From Polyangiaceae bacterium (GTDB lineage Bacteria > Myxococcota_A > Polyangia > Polyangiales > Polyangiaceae): DNA of 46,857 nucleotides. The stretch is from contig JAFGIS010000171.1 in assembly GCA_016929495.1 (NCBI GenBank), forward strand, positions 1-46,857, given 5' to 3'. The translations under genes and the position numbers were made by a program. Positions 8,448 through 16,884 of this stretch are shown one piece after another (the stretch's first letter is position 1; every line of letters starts with the position of its first letter). The notes under the pieces are model-generated. The model saw only the letters and a program-made list of their open reading frames with translations. It searched no databases and was not told the origin of the DNA.

Positions 8448-9761
8448 TCACGGCCCGGTGCACGAGGCGGTGACGCCAGTCGCGTAGCCGAGCTTGGAGC
8501 ATGTGTCGGGGTTGTACGACTGACTCACCAGACAGTCCGAAAATGACCCCAGAGCGTTTCGCAGGCAGTCCTTTGCCTCGGCATCCAGTCTGGCGGTCGC
8601 TCGGGACGACTGCCGCTCGCATTGCATGCGGCACGAGTCCACGGGTCTTCCAGCGATCGAAGCACAAAGACGTGCGCACGTAGACGCCGCTCTCTGTCCC
8701 GTAGCCATGGAGTGATACAGGCTTGCGCAGCATTCCTGCGCGGCCAGCCTGGTCACCTCCGCGCATTGCGCGCAGACGCGAGCCGGCTCGGCGGGAGGCA
8801 CGTGGCGAAGCCAGAAAGAGGCATGCTCGATCGTCGCCCGGTCTGCGACCTCGATGGCCCCGGCGAAGAAGGCACCGCGGTGAGGTGAGTGGGTGGCCGG
8901 TATCGAAACGGTCGCGTCGGGTGCCACGAGAGTCCCGTGGAACGGCGTACGGATGACGGGTGCGGAGCCGCCCGAGTAGCCGAACAGCACGTTGGGCTCT
9001 CGGGAGTACGCATACATGGATCCGGACAGACTGAGCGATTGGTGTATCCAGACGTACACGGGCCCCAGCGTGTTGTTGGTTTCGAGTCGGCCTCCGTGTT
9101 CCACGTCCAGCGCATCGAACTGATAGCGGCCCCGGCGCAACCGCAGGGTCGACCCTGGCCCGACGCGGACCTTCGCGTACGCTCCGGGCTCGAGGTCGAG
9201 CGGCTCGCCGCCTGGTGGGCTGGTACGGTCGCCCAGGTTGTGCGCCGCAGGAGCGACTCGCCAGCCAAAGACCTCCGCCATGGCCTGCGCATTTTCCTGG
9301 ACGCCCACCTCGACCCGAGCCCTGCGCGAGATTTCGACGGGCGCACAGGCCTTGACATAGCCGTGAACCTTCGCACCCGCGGCGATGCGCAAGGGAGTGC
9401 CTCCATAGCTATAGACCGAACCCACTTCCGAATCGCCGTCGACCAGAGTGCGCCCCATTGAGCTGACGAAGCCGTAGGGTTGAGTGGGCGGCGGGAACCC
9501 GAAAGCGAGGATCTTCGCCCCTCTACCGACGTGAAGCGAGCGCTCTGCGCCCAAGGTGATCCGAAACCGCTGCAACCCCAGAGGCACAACGACGTGGTAC
9601 TCACCTCCGGCCGAGTCGACCCGCGGGACGTCTCCCGGTGAAAGGACGACACCCCGCGTTGCCTCCACGTCCCAGGCAAGCTCGTCGTCGGGGCCCTGAC
9701 AGGCGATCCCCATCGCGGCGAACAGCACGCACGTCAAGCGGACACTGCGGCGCTGGTTCAT
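8448..9761 (-). CDS. Exported protein with beta-rich domain and Cys-rich C-terminus, coupled to the rSAM-GT gene
   Basis: 437 residues from ATG 9761, which overlaps the TGA of the upstream gene as ATGA, with GGGAAGG just upstream. This means translational coupling. N-terminal signal with possible lipobox (GIAC, Cys21). Residues ~40-310 are Val/Gly-rich beta-strands with phrases such as PGSTLRLRRGRYQFDALDVEHGG and FHGTLVAPDATVSIP, recalling the polymer-forming/DUF7305-like cell-surface domain often seen in myxobacteria. The last ~110 residues carry about 14 Cys in short spacings (CAQCAEV, ECCAS, CARLC, CRMQCE). Function unknown. The coupling suggests it works with, or is modified by, the radical SAM-glycosyltransferase product. 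Confidence 0.8.
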   Translation of the reverse strand: MNQRRSVRLTCVLFAAMGIACQGPDDELAWDVEATRGVVLSPGDVPRVDSAGGEYHVVVPLGLQRFRITLGAERSLHVGRGAKILAFGFPPPTQPYGFVSSMGRTLVDGDSEVGSVYSYGGTPLRIAAGAKVHGYVKACAPVEISRRARVEVGVQENAQAMAEVFGWRVAPAAHNLGDRTSPPGGEPLDLEPGAYAKVRVGPGSTLRLRRGRYQFDALDVEHGGRLETNNTLGPVYVWIHQSLSLSGSMYAYSREPNVLFGYSGGSAPVIRTPFHGTLVAPDATVSIPATHSPHRGAFFAGAIEVADRATIEHASFWLRHVPPAEPARVCAQCAEVTRLAAQECCASLYHSMATGQRAASTCARLCASIAGRPVDSCRMQCERQSSRATARLDAEAKDCLRNALGSFSDCLVSQSYNPDTCSKLGYATGVTASCTGP

Positions 9762-11935
9762 ATGCCTTCCCGGTCCGCGAGTCGACGATCTTCGGGCCGA
9801 CCTTCGATGACGTCCAAGGCGAACGTCCTGACACCGTCAGTCCCGGTGGGTCGCAGCGCATTCGTCGCGCCCACGACCGCTCGACTGTCTTGCAGCACGG
9901 GCCGATGGATCGTTGCCGGCACGCTGGCCGCGCGCCCCGCGCGAACCCGTTGGTCCGCCGATGGCCGCTCGACCACAGCGGCGCTCGAACGAGGCGGAGC
10001 AGCGTCCACGGCGTCGTGGCGCCAGCACGCACCGGGTCGCACACGGTGCACTGCCAGCACTGCAAGCGCTTGCAGGCCATCTGTCCACCTGACCTTCTTG
10101 CCCTCGCTCGAATCGCGTGCCTGGTAGTCGACCGGAACTTCCTTGATGGGAGCGCCGACAAGTCCGAGCTTGGCGGTCAGCTCGGGGCAGAACTCGAAGC
10201 GCTCACAGCTGAGCCCAAGCGACCGGATGAGCTCCGTGCGGACCAACTTGAGGCAGGTCGCCTCGTCCGTGATGTGGTGGCAAAACAGAAGATTGGCCGC
10301 TAGCGTGAGCACCTTGTTGGCCACGTAGTTGGCCGGGTGCATGCCCGTCGGATAGCGACGATGCAGAAACCGGCTACCGTACACGACGTCGGCACCATCT
10401 CGTGCCGCCGCGAGAAGCCGCGGGTACGACTGGACGTCGTATTCGAGATCAGCATCCTGGACGAGCACGAACTCGCCCGTCGCATGCGCCAGAGCCGTGC
10501 GAATCGCTGCGCCCTTGCCGCGATTTCTCTCGTGCCTGACGAGCTTGACATTGCCGTACTCGCGCTGCACGAGCCGGACCTCGCCCACGGAAGCATCGGT
10601 CGAACCGTCATCGCATACGATGACCTCGAGCTCGACGTCGAGAGAAGTCGTGTCGAGCGCCATCAATTGACGCAAGACCTTCGCAACGGTGCGTTCCTCC
10701 TGATAGACAGGAACCAACACCGACAGTCTGGTCCCGCGAGTTCGTCGAAGCAGGGCACCTGTCGCCCGCTGACCTGGTCCCTCCACAGACGGCGCTGCGC
10801 CCGTGCTGCAGGCGCGGCCCTGGGTCTGGCGCATCGCCACAACGGCGGGCCGTCCACTCGCGTCCGCGACCTCGAAGGCCTTGCGAGACCCCGCACTGAC
10901 CCAACAGCGCCAAGCCGCCCGAAGCGGGCTGAGCATAATCGAGTGCGGCGCGTAGCAATTCATCCAGCAGTGGCGGCATTCGTTCCGAGCGACTCGATGC
11001 AGCTGTCTGCCGGTCTCTGGCGCGTTGACCATCTCGCGTAGCGAACCTCTCTCCTTGATGTTGCCGATGGGCGGTAGGTACATGCACAGTGAGACACTCC
11101 CGTCAGGCCGCACGTCGAGCGATGCGTGCCCAACACCGCAAGGAACGATGTTCCGTGAGCGCGCCTGCTCGAGAAAGCGCAAGCCGAGCTGCAGGTACAT
11201 CTTCTCGATGAGCTCCCCGGCTCCGCGAATGCGGTACGCTTGCTTCACCGCTAGCAGGGAGCGCCGAATCGAAGCGTCATCGGGCCGATTCGTTTGGCCG
11301 TAGATGCCCTCACCGTGCACGAAGGTGAACGCCTTGAAGTGCTCTCGCTGTGCTGAGTATCCTCCCTTCAAGAACGCCTCGCTCTGGTCGCTGACGGTCA
11401 TGCCGAAATGAGCCGGTATGCCAGCGCCCCTGAGCAGACGATACGTTTCCCACGCGCGAGCGTGATTCCCACGCACTCCCCGGAGCCAATCGTGCGTCTT
11501 CTCGTCGCCGTCGAGACTGACGGTGACGAAGCCATCGAACCCGGCGGCGACAATCGCGCGACCCCAGGCGAGCGTCCGGCCAGGCAAGAGACCGTTGGTC
11601 GTGAAAGTGACCAAACGCAAGTTGGGGCAATGTCGCTTCGCCAGCTCAATGACCGAAGGGAACTCGTCGTACAGCGTCACTTCTCCACCCGAGAGCGCGA
11701 GCCATACCAGGTCCTTTCCCGACTCGCTGAACAAACGCTCGACGAATGGCAGAGCGAGCCGTTCGCAGTCTTGGCGTTTTTTGGCCTTCCATATCGAACA
11801 GTATCGACAGCGCGAATTGCACTCTGCGGTGAGCTCCAGCAGGAGCTTGTAGGGCCGAGCTCGCGCTCCGGCGAGTCTGCGAAGGGAGGCCTCGATACTT
11901 CGCACCCCGACAGCCAGCACCGTCGACAGCTTCAT
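9758..11935 (-). CDS. Radical SAM/SPASM-like enzyme fused to a family 2 glycosyltransferase
   Basis: 725 residues from ATG 11935 (the frame is open to GTG 12040 without support). Residues ~28-330 are a radical SAM enzyme: C39-x3-C43-x2-C46 for the 4Fe-4S cluster, GGE at 83-85 for SAM, and C-terminal cysteines 266, 284, 320, 323 and 327 (ECRHCWMNC), a SPASM-like auxiliary cluster set. A 40-residue Ala/Arg/Gly-rich linker follows. Residues ~403-640 are a GT-A glycosyltransferase 2 of the dolichyl-phosphate mannose synthase type: LSVLVPVYQEERTV, CDDGSTD, RNRGKGAAIRTAL, then QDADLEYD as DxD. The last ~85 residues are low-information sequence, perhaps read-through. The stop overlaps the next start. 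The fusion may be real or a merger of two adjacent genes. Confidence 0.82.
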   Translation of the reverse strand: MKLSTVLAVGVRSIEASLRRLAGARARPYKLLLELTAECNSRCRYCSIWKAKKRQDCERLALPFVERLFSESGKDLVWLALSGGEVTLYDEFPSVIELAKRHCPNLRLVTFTTNGLLPGRTLAWGRAIVAAGFDGFVTVSLDGDEKTHDWLRGVRGNHARAWETYRLLRGAGIPAHFGMTVSDQSEAFLKGGYSAQREHFKAFTFVHGEGIYGQTNRPDDASIRRSLLAVKQAYRIRGAGELIEKMYLQLGLRFLEQARSRNIVPCGVGHASLDVRPDGSVSLCMYLPPIGNIKERGSLREMVNAPETGRQLHRVARNECRHCWMNCYAPHSIMLSPLRAAWRCWVSAGSRKAFEVADASGRPAVVAMRQTQGRACSTGAAPSVEGPGQRATGALLRRTRGTRLSVLVPVYQEERTVAKVLRQLMALDTTSLDVELEVIVCDDGSTDASVGEVRLVQREYGNVKLVRHERNRGKGAAIRTALAHATGEFVLVQDADLEYDVQSYPRLLAAARDGADVVYGSRFLHRRYPTGMHPANYVANKVLTLAANLLFCHHITDEATCLKLVRTELIRSLGLSCERFEFCPELTAKLGLVGAPIKEVPVDYQARDSSEGKKVRWTDGLQALAVLAVHRVRPGACWRHDAVDAAPPRSSAAVVERPSADQRVRAGRAASVPATIHRPVLQDSRAVVGATNALRPTGTDGVRTFALDVIEGRPEDRRLADREGI

Positions 11936-12035
11936 GGCAACCAGCTCTACACGGCGAAGAGTTGAATGTCGACTGCAGCCAAGTCGTGTCAGCGAGCGTC
12001 CGTTCGCGCCGATTCCTCCGGCAACTCGGCACGAG

Positions 12036-12095
12036 ATCACCTTTGAATCACGTGGCGGTCACCCAGGGATCACCCACGAATCACTGACTGATCAC
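12036..12095. promoter_or_regulatory. Six direct RTCAC repeats phased at exactly 11 bp
   Basis: ATCAC occurs at 12036, 12047, 12069, 12080 and 12091, and GTCAC at 12058. The spacing is exactly 11 bp each time, usually preceded by G or A. One repeat per helical turn on one face is the hallmark of binding arrays for OmpR/PhoB- or SARP-type winged-helix regulators. It lies in the 227-bp gap between the divergent genes starting at 11935 (-) and 12163 (+), so it could control both. Binding protein unknown; an OmpR-type regulator is encoded at 24588-25436. Confidence 0.7.
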
Positions 12096-12162
12096 AGACA
12101 AGCGCGCTGAGACATGGGACATTGTCCAGCGCTCGCCGGTCGAGCTTGCGCGAGGTGTTCGT

Positions 12163-13821
12163 ATGAAGCTCAAATGGGTATGGGTGTCGTGCCTTCTTGC
12201 GGTGACCAACGTCGCGTGCAGCCGAGGCCGCAGTGAAGAAGCACGACGACCATCCACGCAGGCAAACCGCGCTGCGAACTCGGCATCTGTCCGGAGTGAA
12301 CCAGCGGAGCACGGCGACGTTTCCGAAGCACAATCCGACGCGCAGCGACGGCGAAGAGCGATGTTCACCAGCTATCCCCGTGGCCGCTGGCGGCTCATTC
12401 CGTACTCCGAGCTCAACCGCATTCTGCTCTGGCCATCGCATATTCTGGTGCGCCACGAGGATTCGACGGAGGCGATCACGCCCTTCTCCGAGCTTCCCGC
12501 GTGGGCGGCTCTGGAGCCACCACCGTCGAGAACCCGCGACGAGGCACTGAAGCTCGCGCAGCAGATCGCCGCAAAGGCCCGGCAGGCCCCGGGTGAGTTC
12601 GCGAAGCTCGCGGGGAAGTACTCCGAGGACACGGAGACCCGCCATCGCGGTGGCTCGCTTGGAGGCATTGTCGCGGGTTCTTGGGGCGCCCGGTGGCCAC
12701 AGGTCGTCGACGCCCTGGCAGCGACGAACCCGGGTCAGGTTTCGGACGTAGTCGAGACGGAGTTCGGCTTCCACGTGCTCCTGCGGCGCGTACCGCCCGA
12801 GCCCGCGCAGGTGGCGGCGCGACGGATCGTGATAGGGCACGACCGGGCACCGTTTCTGGCGAGCTTGCGCTCCGGGGCCCCGTTGCAACGACCGCGGGCC
12901 GAGGCGCTGGCGCTGGCGACCCACATAGCCGAACAAGCCAGGAAGGCGCCGAACGAGTTCGTACGGCTGGTGGCTCGCCATTCGGAAGGTCCGGATGGCG
13001 AACAGAACGGGGATATCGGTGTTTGGTCCCTTCGGGAGCGCTCGGTCATGACGCGCGAACTGGAGGCAGTGGCCGCCAGCCAAATCGGCGAGGTCGTTGG
13101 CCCGATGGATAGTGCGATCGGTTTCCAGGTGCTTCTACGAACGCTGCCCGAGGCGCGGAAGAAGTACGCCGCGACCCTGGTGAAGCTGCCGTTCGATCCC
13201 GAGGCGCCGGCCGACACCGAGCTTTCGAAGGGCGCCGTACAGGCGCGGGCCAAGGAAATGATCGAGGCGCTCGCGAAGCATCCTGACCGGATCACCGAAT
13301 ACCAGAACCAGGAGGGCATCCTGTTCGACGTCCAACGATGGACGGCCGGCAGAGGGGCATACTACCTGGATCACGTGATGGAGCAGGTGCCCATCGGGGC
13401 CGTCGTCAGGGAACCGGTGGAGCGCAATCGTCTCTACATCGTCGGCCGCCGACTCGACCCGGCAACACAGTCGCCCCCCCCAGAGGTCGTGTTCGAGCTG
13501 CGCAGCCCATCGGCACCTGACGTGTTCTATGCAGCCGAATCGGCCCCGCGCGAGTGGCTTGCCGCGGTCTTCGACCAGGCTCGTTCGCGTGCCGGACAGA
13601 CTGGCGAGCCCAAGGACTCCCGTTCCGGGGCCTGCGCCGGCGCATTCCAGGCCGTGAGCGACGCCATCAACGCAGACAATCACGGTGCGGCTCGTGTCGA
13701 GCGCTTCAAGGCAACGTGGTCCGATCTGCGCCAATGCCTGGGCCGGACATCATTCGATGAGTACGTGGCGGCGGTCAACAGGTTGATCGAGGCCGATGTG
13801 CTGAAGACGGAAGGCGCGTGA
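12163..13821 (+). CDS. Lipoprotein with two parvulin-type (PpiC) prolyl isomerase domains
   Basis: 552 residues from ATG 12163, with GCGAGGTG nine bases upstream. Signal peptide MKLKWVWVSCLLAVTNVAC (lipidation at Cys19 plausible). First parvulin domain ~90-210: SHILVRHED, a helix rich in AKARQAPGEFAKLAGKYSED, GGSLGGIVAGSW, and GFHVLLRRV. Second, more diverged domain ~215-325: RRIVIGHDRAP, KAPNEFVRLVARHSEG, NGDIGVW, and GFQVLLRTLPE. A ~220-residue unrecognised C-terminus follows. Tandem parvulin domains are typical of periplasmic chaperones/foldases (SurA/PrsA-like). The TGATG overlap with the next gene suggests that gene's product is a folding client or partner. Confidence 0.88.
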   Translation: MKLKWVWVSCLLAVTNVACSRGRSEEARRPSTQANRAANSASVRSEPAEHGDVSEAQSDAQRRRRAMFTSYPRGRWRLIPYSELNRILLWPSHILVRHEDSTEAITPFSELPAWAALEPPPSRTRDEALKLAQQIAAKARQAPGEFAKLAGKYSEDTETRHRGGSLGGIVAGSWGARWPQVVDALAATNPGQVSDVVETEFGFHVLLRRVPPEPAQVAARRIVIGHDRAPFLASLRSGAPLQRPRAEALALATHIAEQARKAPNEFVRLVARHSEGPDGEQNGDIGVWSLRERSVMTRELEAVAASQIGEVVGPMDSAIGFQVLLRTLPEARKKYAATLVKLPFDPEAPADTELSKGAVQARAKEMIEALAKHPDRITEYQNQEGILFDVQRWTAGRGAYYLDHVMEQVPIGAVVREPVERNRLYIVGRRLDPATQSPPPEVVFELRSPSAPDVFYAAESAPREWLAAVFDQARSRAGQTGEPKDSRSGACAGAFQAVSDAINADNHGAARVERFKATWSDLRQCLGRTSFDEYVAAVNRLIEADVLKTEGA

Positions 13822-16142
13822 TGCGGAACCGCTGGCGGAGTCTCGTGCTGCTTGGCTGCATCGCCCTCGTCTCGCTGGGCGCTTGCTGGCTGCTCCGCGA
13901 GCACACCCCGGAGGTGGCACGGGCGTCTGCCAAGCAGGAGCCGTCCCGAACGCGTACGCCACGGGTTTCTACGGGCACGACCGACCAGAACAGCGCGATA
14001 TCCATACGAGGGACCGTCCGCTCGTCGGACGGTGGTCCCATTGCGGCAGCCACGGTCTGCCTGCTGCGCAAGCGCACTGCCGCAGCAGCCTGGATGGCCG
14101 CCTGGGCCACGCTCGGGTGTGCCCGAACCGACCATCGAGGCGAATTCGGGCTCGGCCCCGTGCTGCCGTCCGACTATGCGCTGACCGCCTCGGCAGAGGA
14201 TCATACGGCCGCGGCGCATGCAATCCGCGAGCAGGACTTCCCTCGAGCGCCGAATGTGCTCGACGTTGACCTCGTCTTGAACAACGGGGGTGCGCGCGTG
14301 AGCGGTATCGTCGTCGATGCAACAGGAGGGCCCGTGTCCGGCGCCGTGGTCTTGGTCAAGCCCGAGGGAGGGACCTCTCCCCTCGTGACGCGAAGCGAAG
14401 CTTCGGGGCGGTTCAAGGTCTTCGTCGCGCCAGGGCTGGTGGACCTCGTTGCGGAGGCGGACGGGTACTCGCGAGCTCGAACCCAGGTCGTGGCACCCTG
14501 CGATGAGCTGCGGTTGACTCTCGCGCCGGGCTCCACCATCGCCGGCAGAGTGCTCGAGCGGGCCAGCAGCCAGCCCGTGGCCGGCGTTGCGGTCACGGCA
14601 ACACGAACGGCCGAAATCGGGCTCTCCGACATCGGCTCCGCAGAATCCGACGCATCAGGGCAGTTTCGCATCACAGGTCTATTCCCGGGACAATACGAAG
14701 TGGCCCCTCTGGCCAAGCACTGGCGGGGCGCGTCGACCCAGACTTGGGTTGGACCCGTCGAAAGCTCTCCCCTTGTCGTCCTATACGTCGACGCCGCGGC
14801 CTGCTTGGACGGCGAAGTCCGGGTTGGACGTGAGCCTTGTGTCGAGGGAGCTGTCCGGGTCCTCGGTGGTGAGGGCGAGCAGGTACGACCCGTCGATGCT
14901 GACGGCTCGGTTCACTTCGCCGGACTAAAACCAGGACGCTACTCCGTCGTGGCCCTGTGCGAGGGCAGCCTCCCGAAGGAGGACAGCCTGGAGCTGGTTG
15001 CAGGCGACAACCCGCGTCGCGCCTGGGAGCTCGAAACAGGACTTTCGGTCAGGGGCACGGTGCTGACCGCCAGCGGAGGCAAAGGCTGCGGCGTGTCGGT
15101 CATGGTTTCTCCCCCGAGCAACGGCGCCACAGCCCCTGCTCGCTGCATGTCCGATGACAACGGCCGCTTTGAATGCCGCGGGCTTCGTCCAGGCACGTTC
15201 GACTGCGCCGCGACTGAGCAAAACGGGCTGCTCTTGAGCGATCCTGTGCCGGTCACGTTGGAGCATGGATCCGTCGACTCGGTCGTGCTGCGTCTTCGTC
15301 CGGCTGCAACGATCCGCGCGGTCGTTCGGACCCTCGAAGGAAAGCCTCGTGGCAACACGGTGGTCTATGCGCAGACCGAACGCGGAATGCCGCGCGAGTT
15401 GCCCCGCCGCGGGAACGGCGAATACGTGCTCGACAGCGCCGAGCTCGGTAGCTACCTGGTCTTCGAAGGATTCCCGACACCCCATCCACAGGGCAAGACC
15501 GTCCGTTTGGATTCCGCGGGTCAGGTGGTCACCGTGGAGCTCGTCGCCAAGGAGCCTGCGACCATCACAGGAAGGGTCGTGGACGACCAGGGCCACCCGG
15601 TCACGGACGCCTGGGTGGCCGTCGTACCCGCTGTGCCTCGTCCCTCCGGTTCGAGCGCTACCTCCCCCGTCCTGACCGACTCGAACGGAGAGTTCGAGCT
15701 CAGCGACCTGCTTTCGGGCTGCAGCTATCGGGTGCGCGCCAAGGCCCTGTCGGGAGAGGCGGTCCAGAGCGGAATCGTGGCAGGCACTGACGTGACGCTG
15801 CAGATGCAGACGTATGCGTCCGTTTCAGGTCATGTAAGGGACCCGGCCGGAAGGGCCGTCGAGGAGTTCACGATAGACTACGAAAACGGCCGCCAGGGCA
15901 CCGGTCGTACTTTTTGTGATCCGCAGGGTGCATGGCAGCTCACCTCGCTCTTGCCGGGCAAGTGGACACTCACTGCCAGGTCGAGCGTCGGCGAGGCCAC
16001 TCAGGTGGTCGACCTGACCGGCGGAGCTGACCAAGAGGTAGTGCTCACTCTCTCGGTTCCTTCGGTCTCTGCCGGGACCGAGCACGGCTCCGCGTCGAGC
16101 GAGCCGCCGCCCCCGGCGCCGTCACCGGGTGGCACGTCGTGA
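13821..16142 (+). CDS. Membrane-anchored multidomain protein of carboxypeptidase-regulatory-like (Ig-fold) repeats, copy 1
   Basis: 773 residues from ATG 13821, overlapping the previous stop as TGATG. A GTG one codon earlier is possible. N-terminal hydrophobic segment with LGAC, so signal anchor or lipoprotein. The rest contains about seven CarboxypepD_reg-like beta-sandwich units, each with I-x-G-x-V-x-D-x-x-G-x-P-V-x-x-A-x-V and later [TS]-D-x-x-G-x-F-x-[LVI]-x-x-L-x-P-G-x-[YW] (for example around residues 55, 155, 235, 400, 585 and 670). No enzyme motif is seen. It is a paralogue, by architecture, of the 899-residue protein at 21892-24591. Likely a cell-surface or periplasmic scaffold, possibly binding glycans. 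Operon with the parvulin gene. Confidence 0.86.
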   Translation: MRNRWRSLVLLGCIALVSLGACWLLREHTPEVARASAKQEPSRTRTPRVSTGTTDQNSAISIRGTVRSSDGGPIAAATVCLLRKRTAAAAWMAAWATLGCARTDHRGEFGLGPVLPSDYALTASAEDHTAAAHAIREQDFPRAPNVLDVDLVLNNGGARVSGIVVDATGGPVSGAVVLVKPEGGTSPLVTRSEASGRFKVFVAPGLVDLVAEADGYSRARTQVVAPCDELRLTLAPGSTIAGRVLERASSQPVAGVAVTATRTAEIGLSDIGSAESDASGQFRITGLFPGQYEVAPLAKHWRGASTQTWVGPVESSPLVVLYVDAAACLDGEVRVGREPCVEGAVRVLGGEGEQVRPVDADGSVHFAGLKPGRYSVVALCEGSLPKEDSLELVAGDNPRRAWELETGLSVRGTVLTASGGKGCGVSVMVSPPSNGATAPARCMSDDNGRFECRGLRPGTFDCAATEQNGLLLSDPVPVTLEHGSVDSVVLRLRPAATIRAVVRTLEGKPRGNTVVYAQTERGMPRELPRRGNGEYVLDSAELGSYLVFEGFPTPHPQGKTVRLDSAGQVVTVELVAKEPATITGRVVDDQGHPVTDAWVAVVPAVPRPSGSSATSPVLTDSNGEFELSDLLSGCSYRVRAKALSGEAVQSGIVAGTDVTLQMQTYASVSGHVRDPAGRAVEEFTIDYENGRQGTGRTFCDPQGAWQLTSLLPGKWTLTARSSVGEATQVVDLTGGADQEVVLTLSVPSVSAGTEHGSASSEPPPPAPSPGGTS

Positions 16143-16224
16143 CAGGCGCTCGTGCGCCCAACAGAGCGCCTGCCTGCAAGGCTCATCGAGGGTCCGCAGT
16201 CAAACAACAAGAAAGGACATGCCA

Positions 16225-16593
16225 ATGAAACGTCTCACCAAAACAGCCGCTGTTCTCGGAGTCATGGGGGCCATACTGGCGCCCTCCCTGGCCCAAGCGG
16301 CGCTCAATTACTGCATAAAACCCACCTACACCTGGCTCGAGGACCGCTACTATCGATGCGGCGATGTCGCTCACTACTACTACGGGTGGGGCTACACCGG
16401 CAAGTGGTCGAGTCGCAAGATGCAGGCAAAGAAGCTTTCGGTCGCATCCGACTACATCCACATGCAGGGTGTTGCCAACAGCACGGACGTCTGCCACGCT
16501 TTCGACTACACTGCCGACAACAGCGGGGTATGGGCGAGTTGCCTGCCTCACAACATCCAGAGCGTATGGTACGCGAGCCACTGGTACTACTAG
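16225..16593 (+). CDS. Small secreted Tyr/Trp-rich protein
   Basis: 122 residues. Of two in-frame ATGs (16219 and 16225) the second is chosen because AGAAAGGA lies seven bases before it. Clear signal peptide: basic MKRLTK, hydrophobic AAVLGVMGAILAPS, AQA cleavage site. The mature part (~97 residues) is rich in Tyr and Trp, with four Cys, and ends HWYY. It begins LNYCIKPTYTWLEDRYYRC. I do not recognise the family. Its position between the repeated-domain and beta-sandwich genes suggests a secreted structural or matrix component. It follows the 16142 stop by 82 bases and may be cotranscribed. Confidence 0.78.
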   Translation: MKRLTKTAAVLGVMGAILAPSLAQAALNYCIKPTYTWLEDRYYRCGDVAHYYYGWGYTGKWSSRKMQAKKLSVASDYIHMQGVANSTDVCHAFDYTADNSGVWASCLPHNIQSVWYASHWYY

Positions 16594-16884
16594 CATCGCC
16601 ACCCAAGTGAACGACTAGAGCCTGGTCGGCGCACGGAGCGACGCGAACATGCAGAAGAGACTGCGGACGCACCCGACACCGAACTACGATCAGCTCGGTG
16701 GTGGCTTTGGGCGACGACCAGGCCGTCCTTCGGCGATTCTGACACGGTCGCGGGTCATCCCCCGGCCGCGTGCCGTCGAGCACGGCACGACCCCCCAACT
16801 TCGGTACAGGCAGGGAGCTGCGATGGCACAGTGAACGCGTACGGGCCGCTCGCGCGGTCGCACTGAACGCAAGGTGAGGTAGAA

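Noticed and set aside
12070..13083. Minus-strand 337-codon frame overlapping the parvulin gene and part of the 11-bp repeat array
   Set aside because: Antisense to clear PpiC domains and rich in Arg/Gly; if it were a gene the repeats would lie in its 3' end, but nothing supports it.
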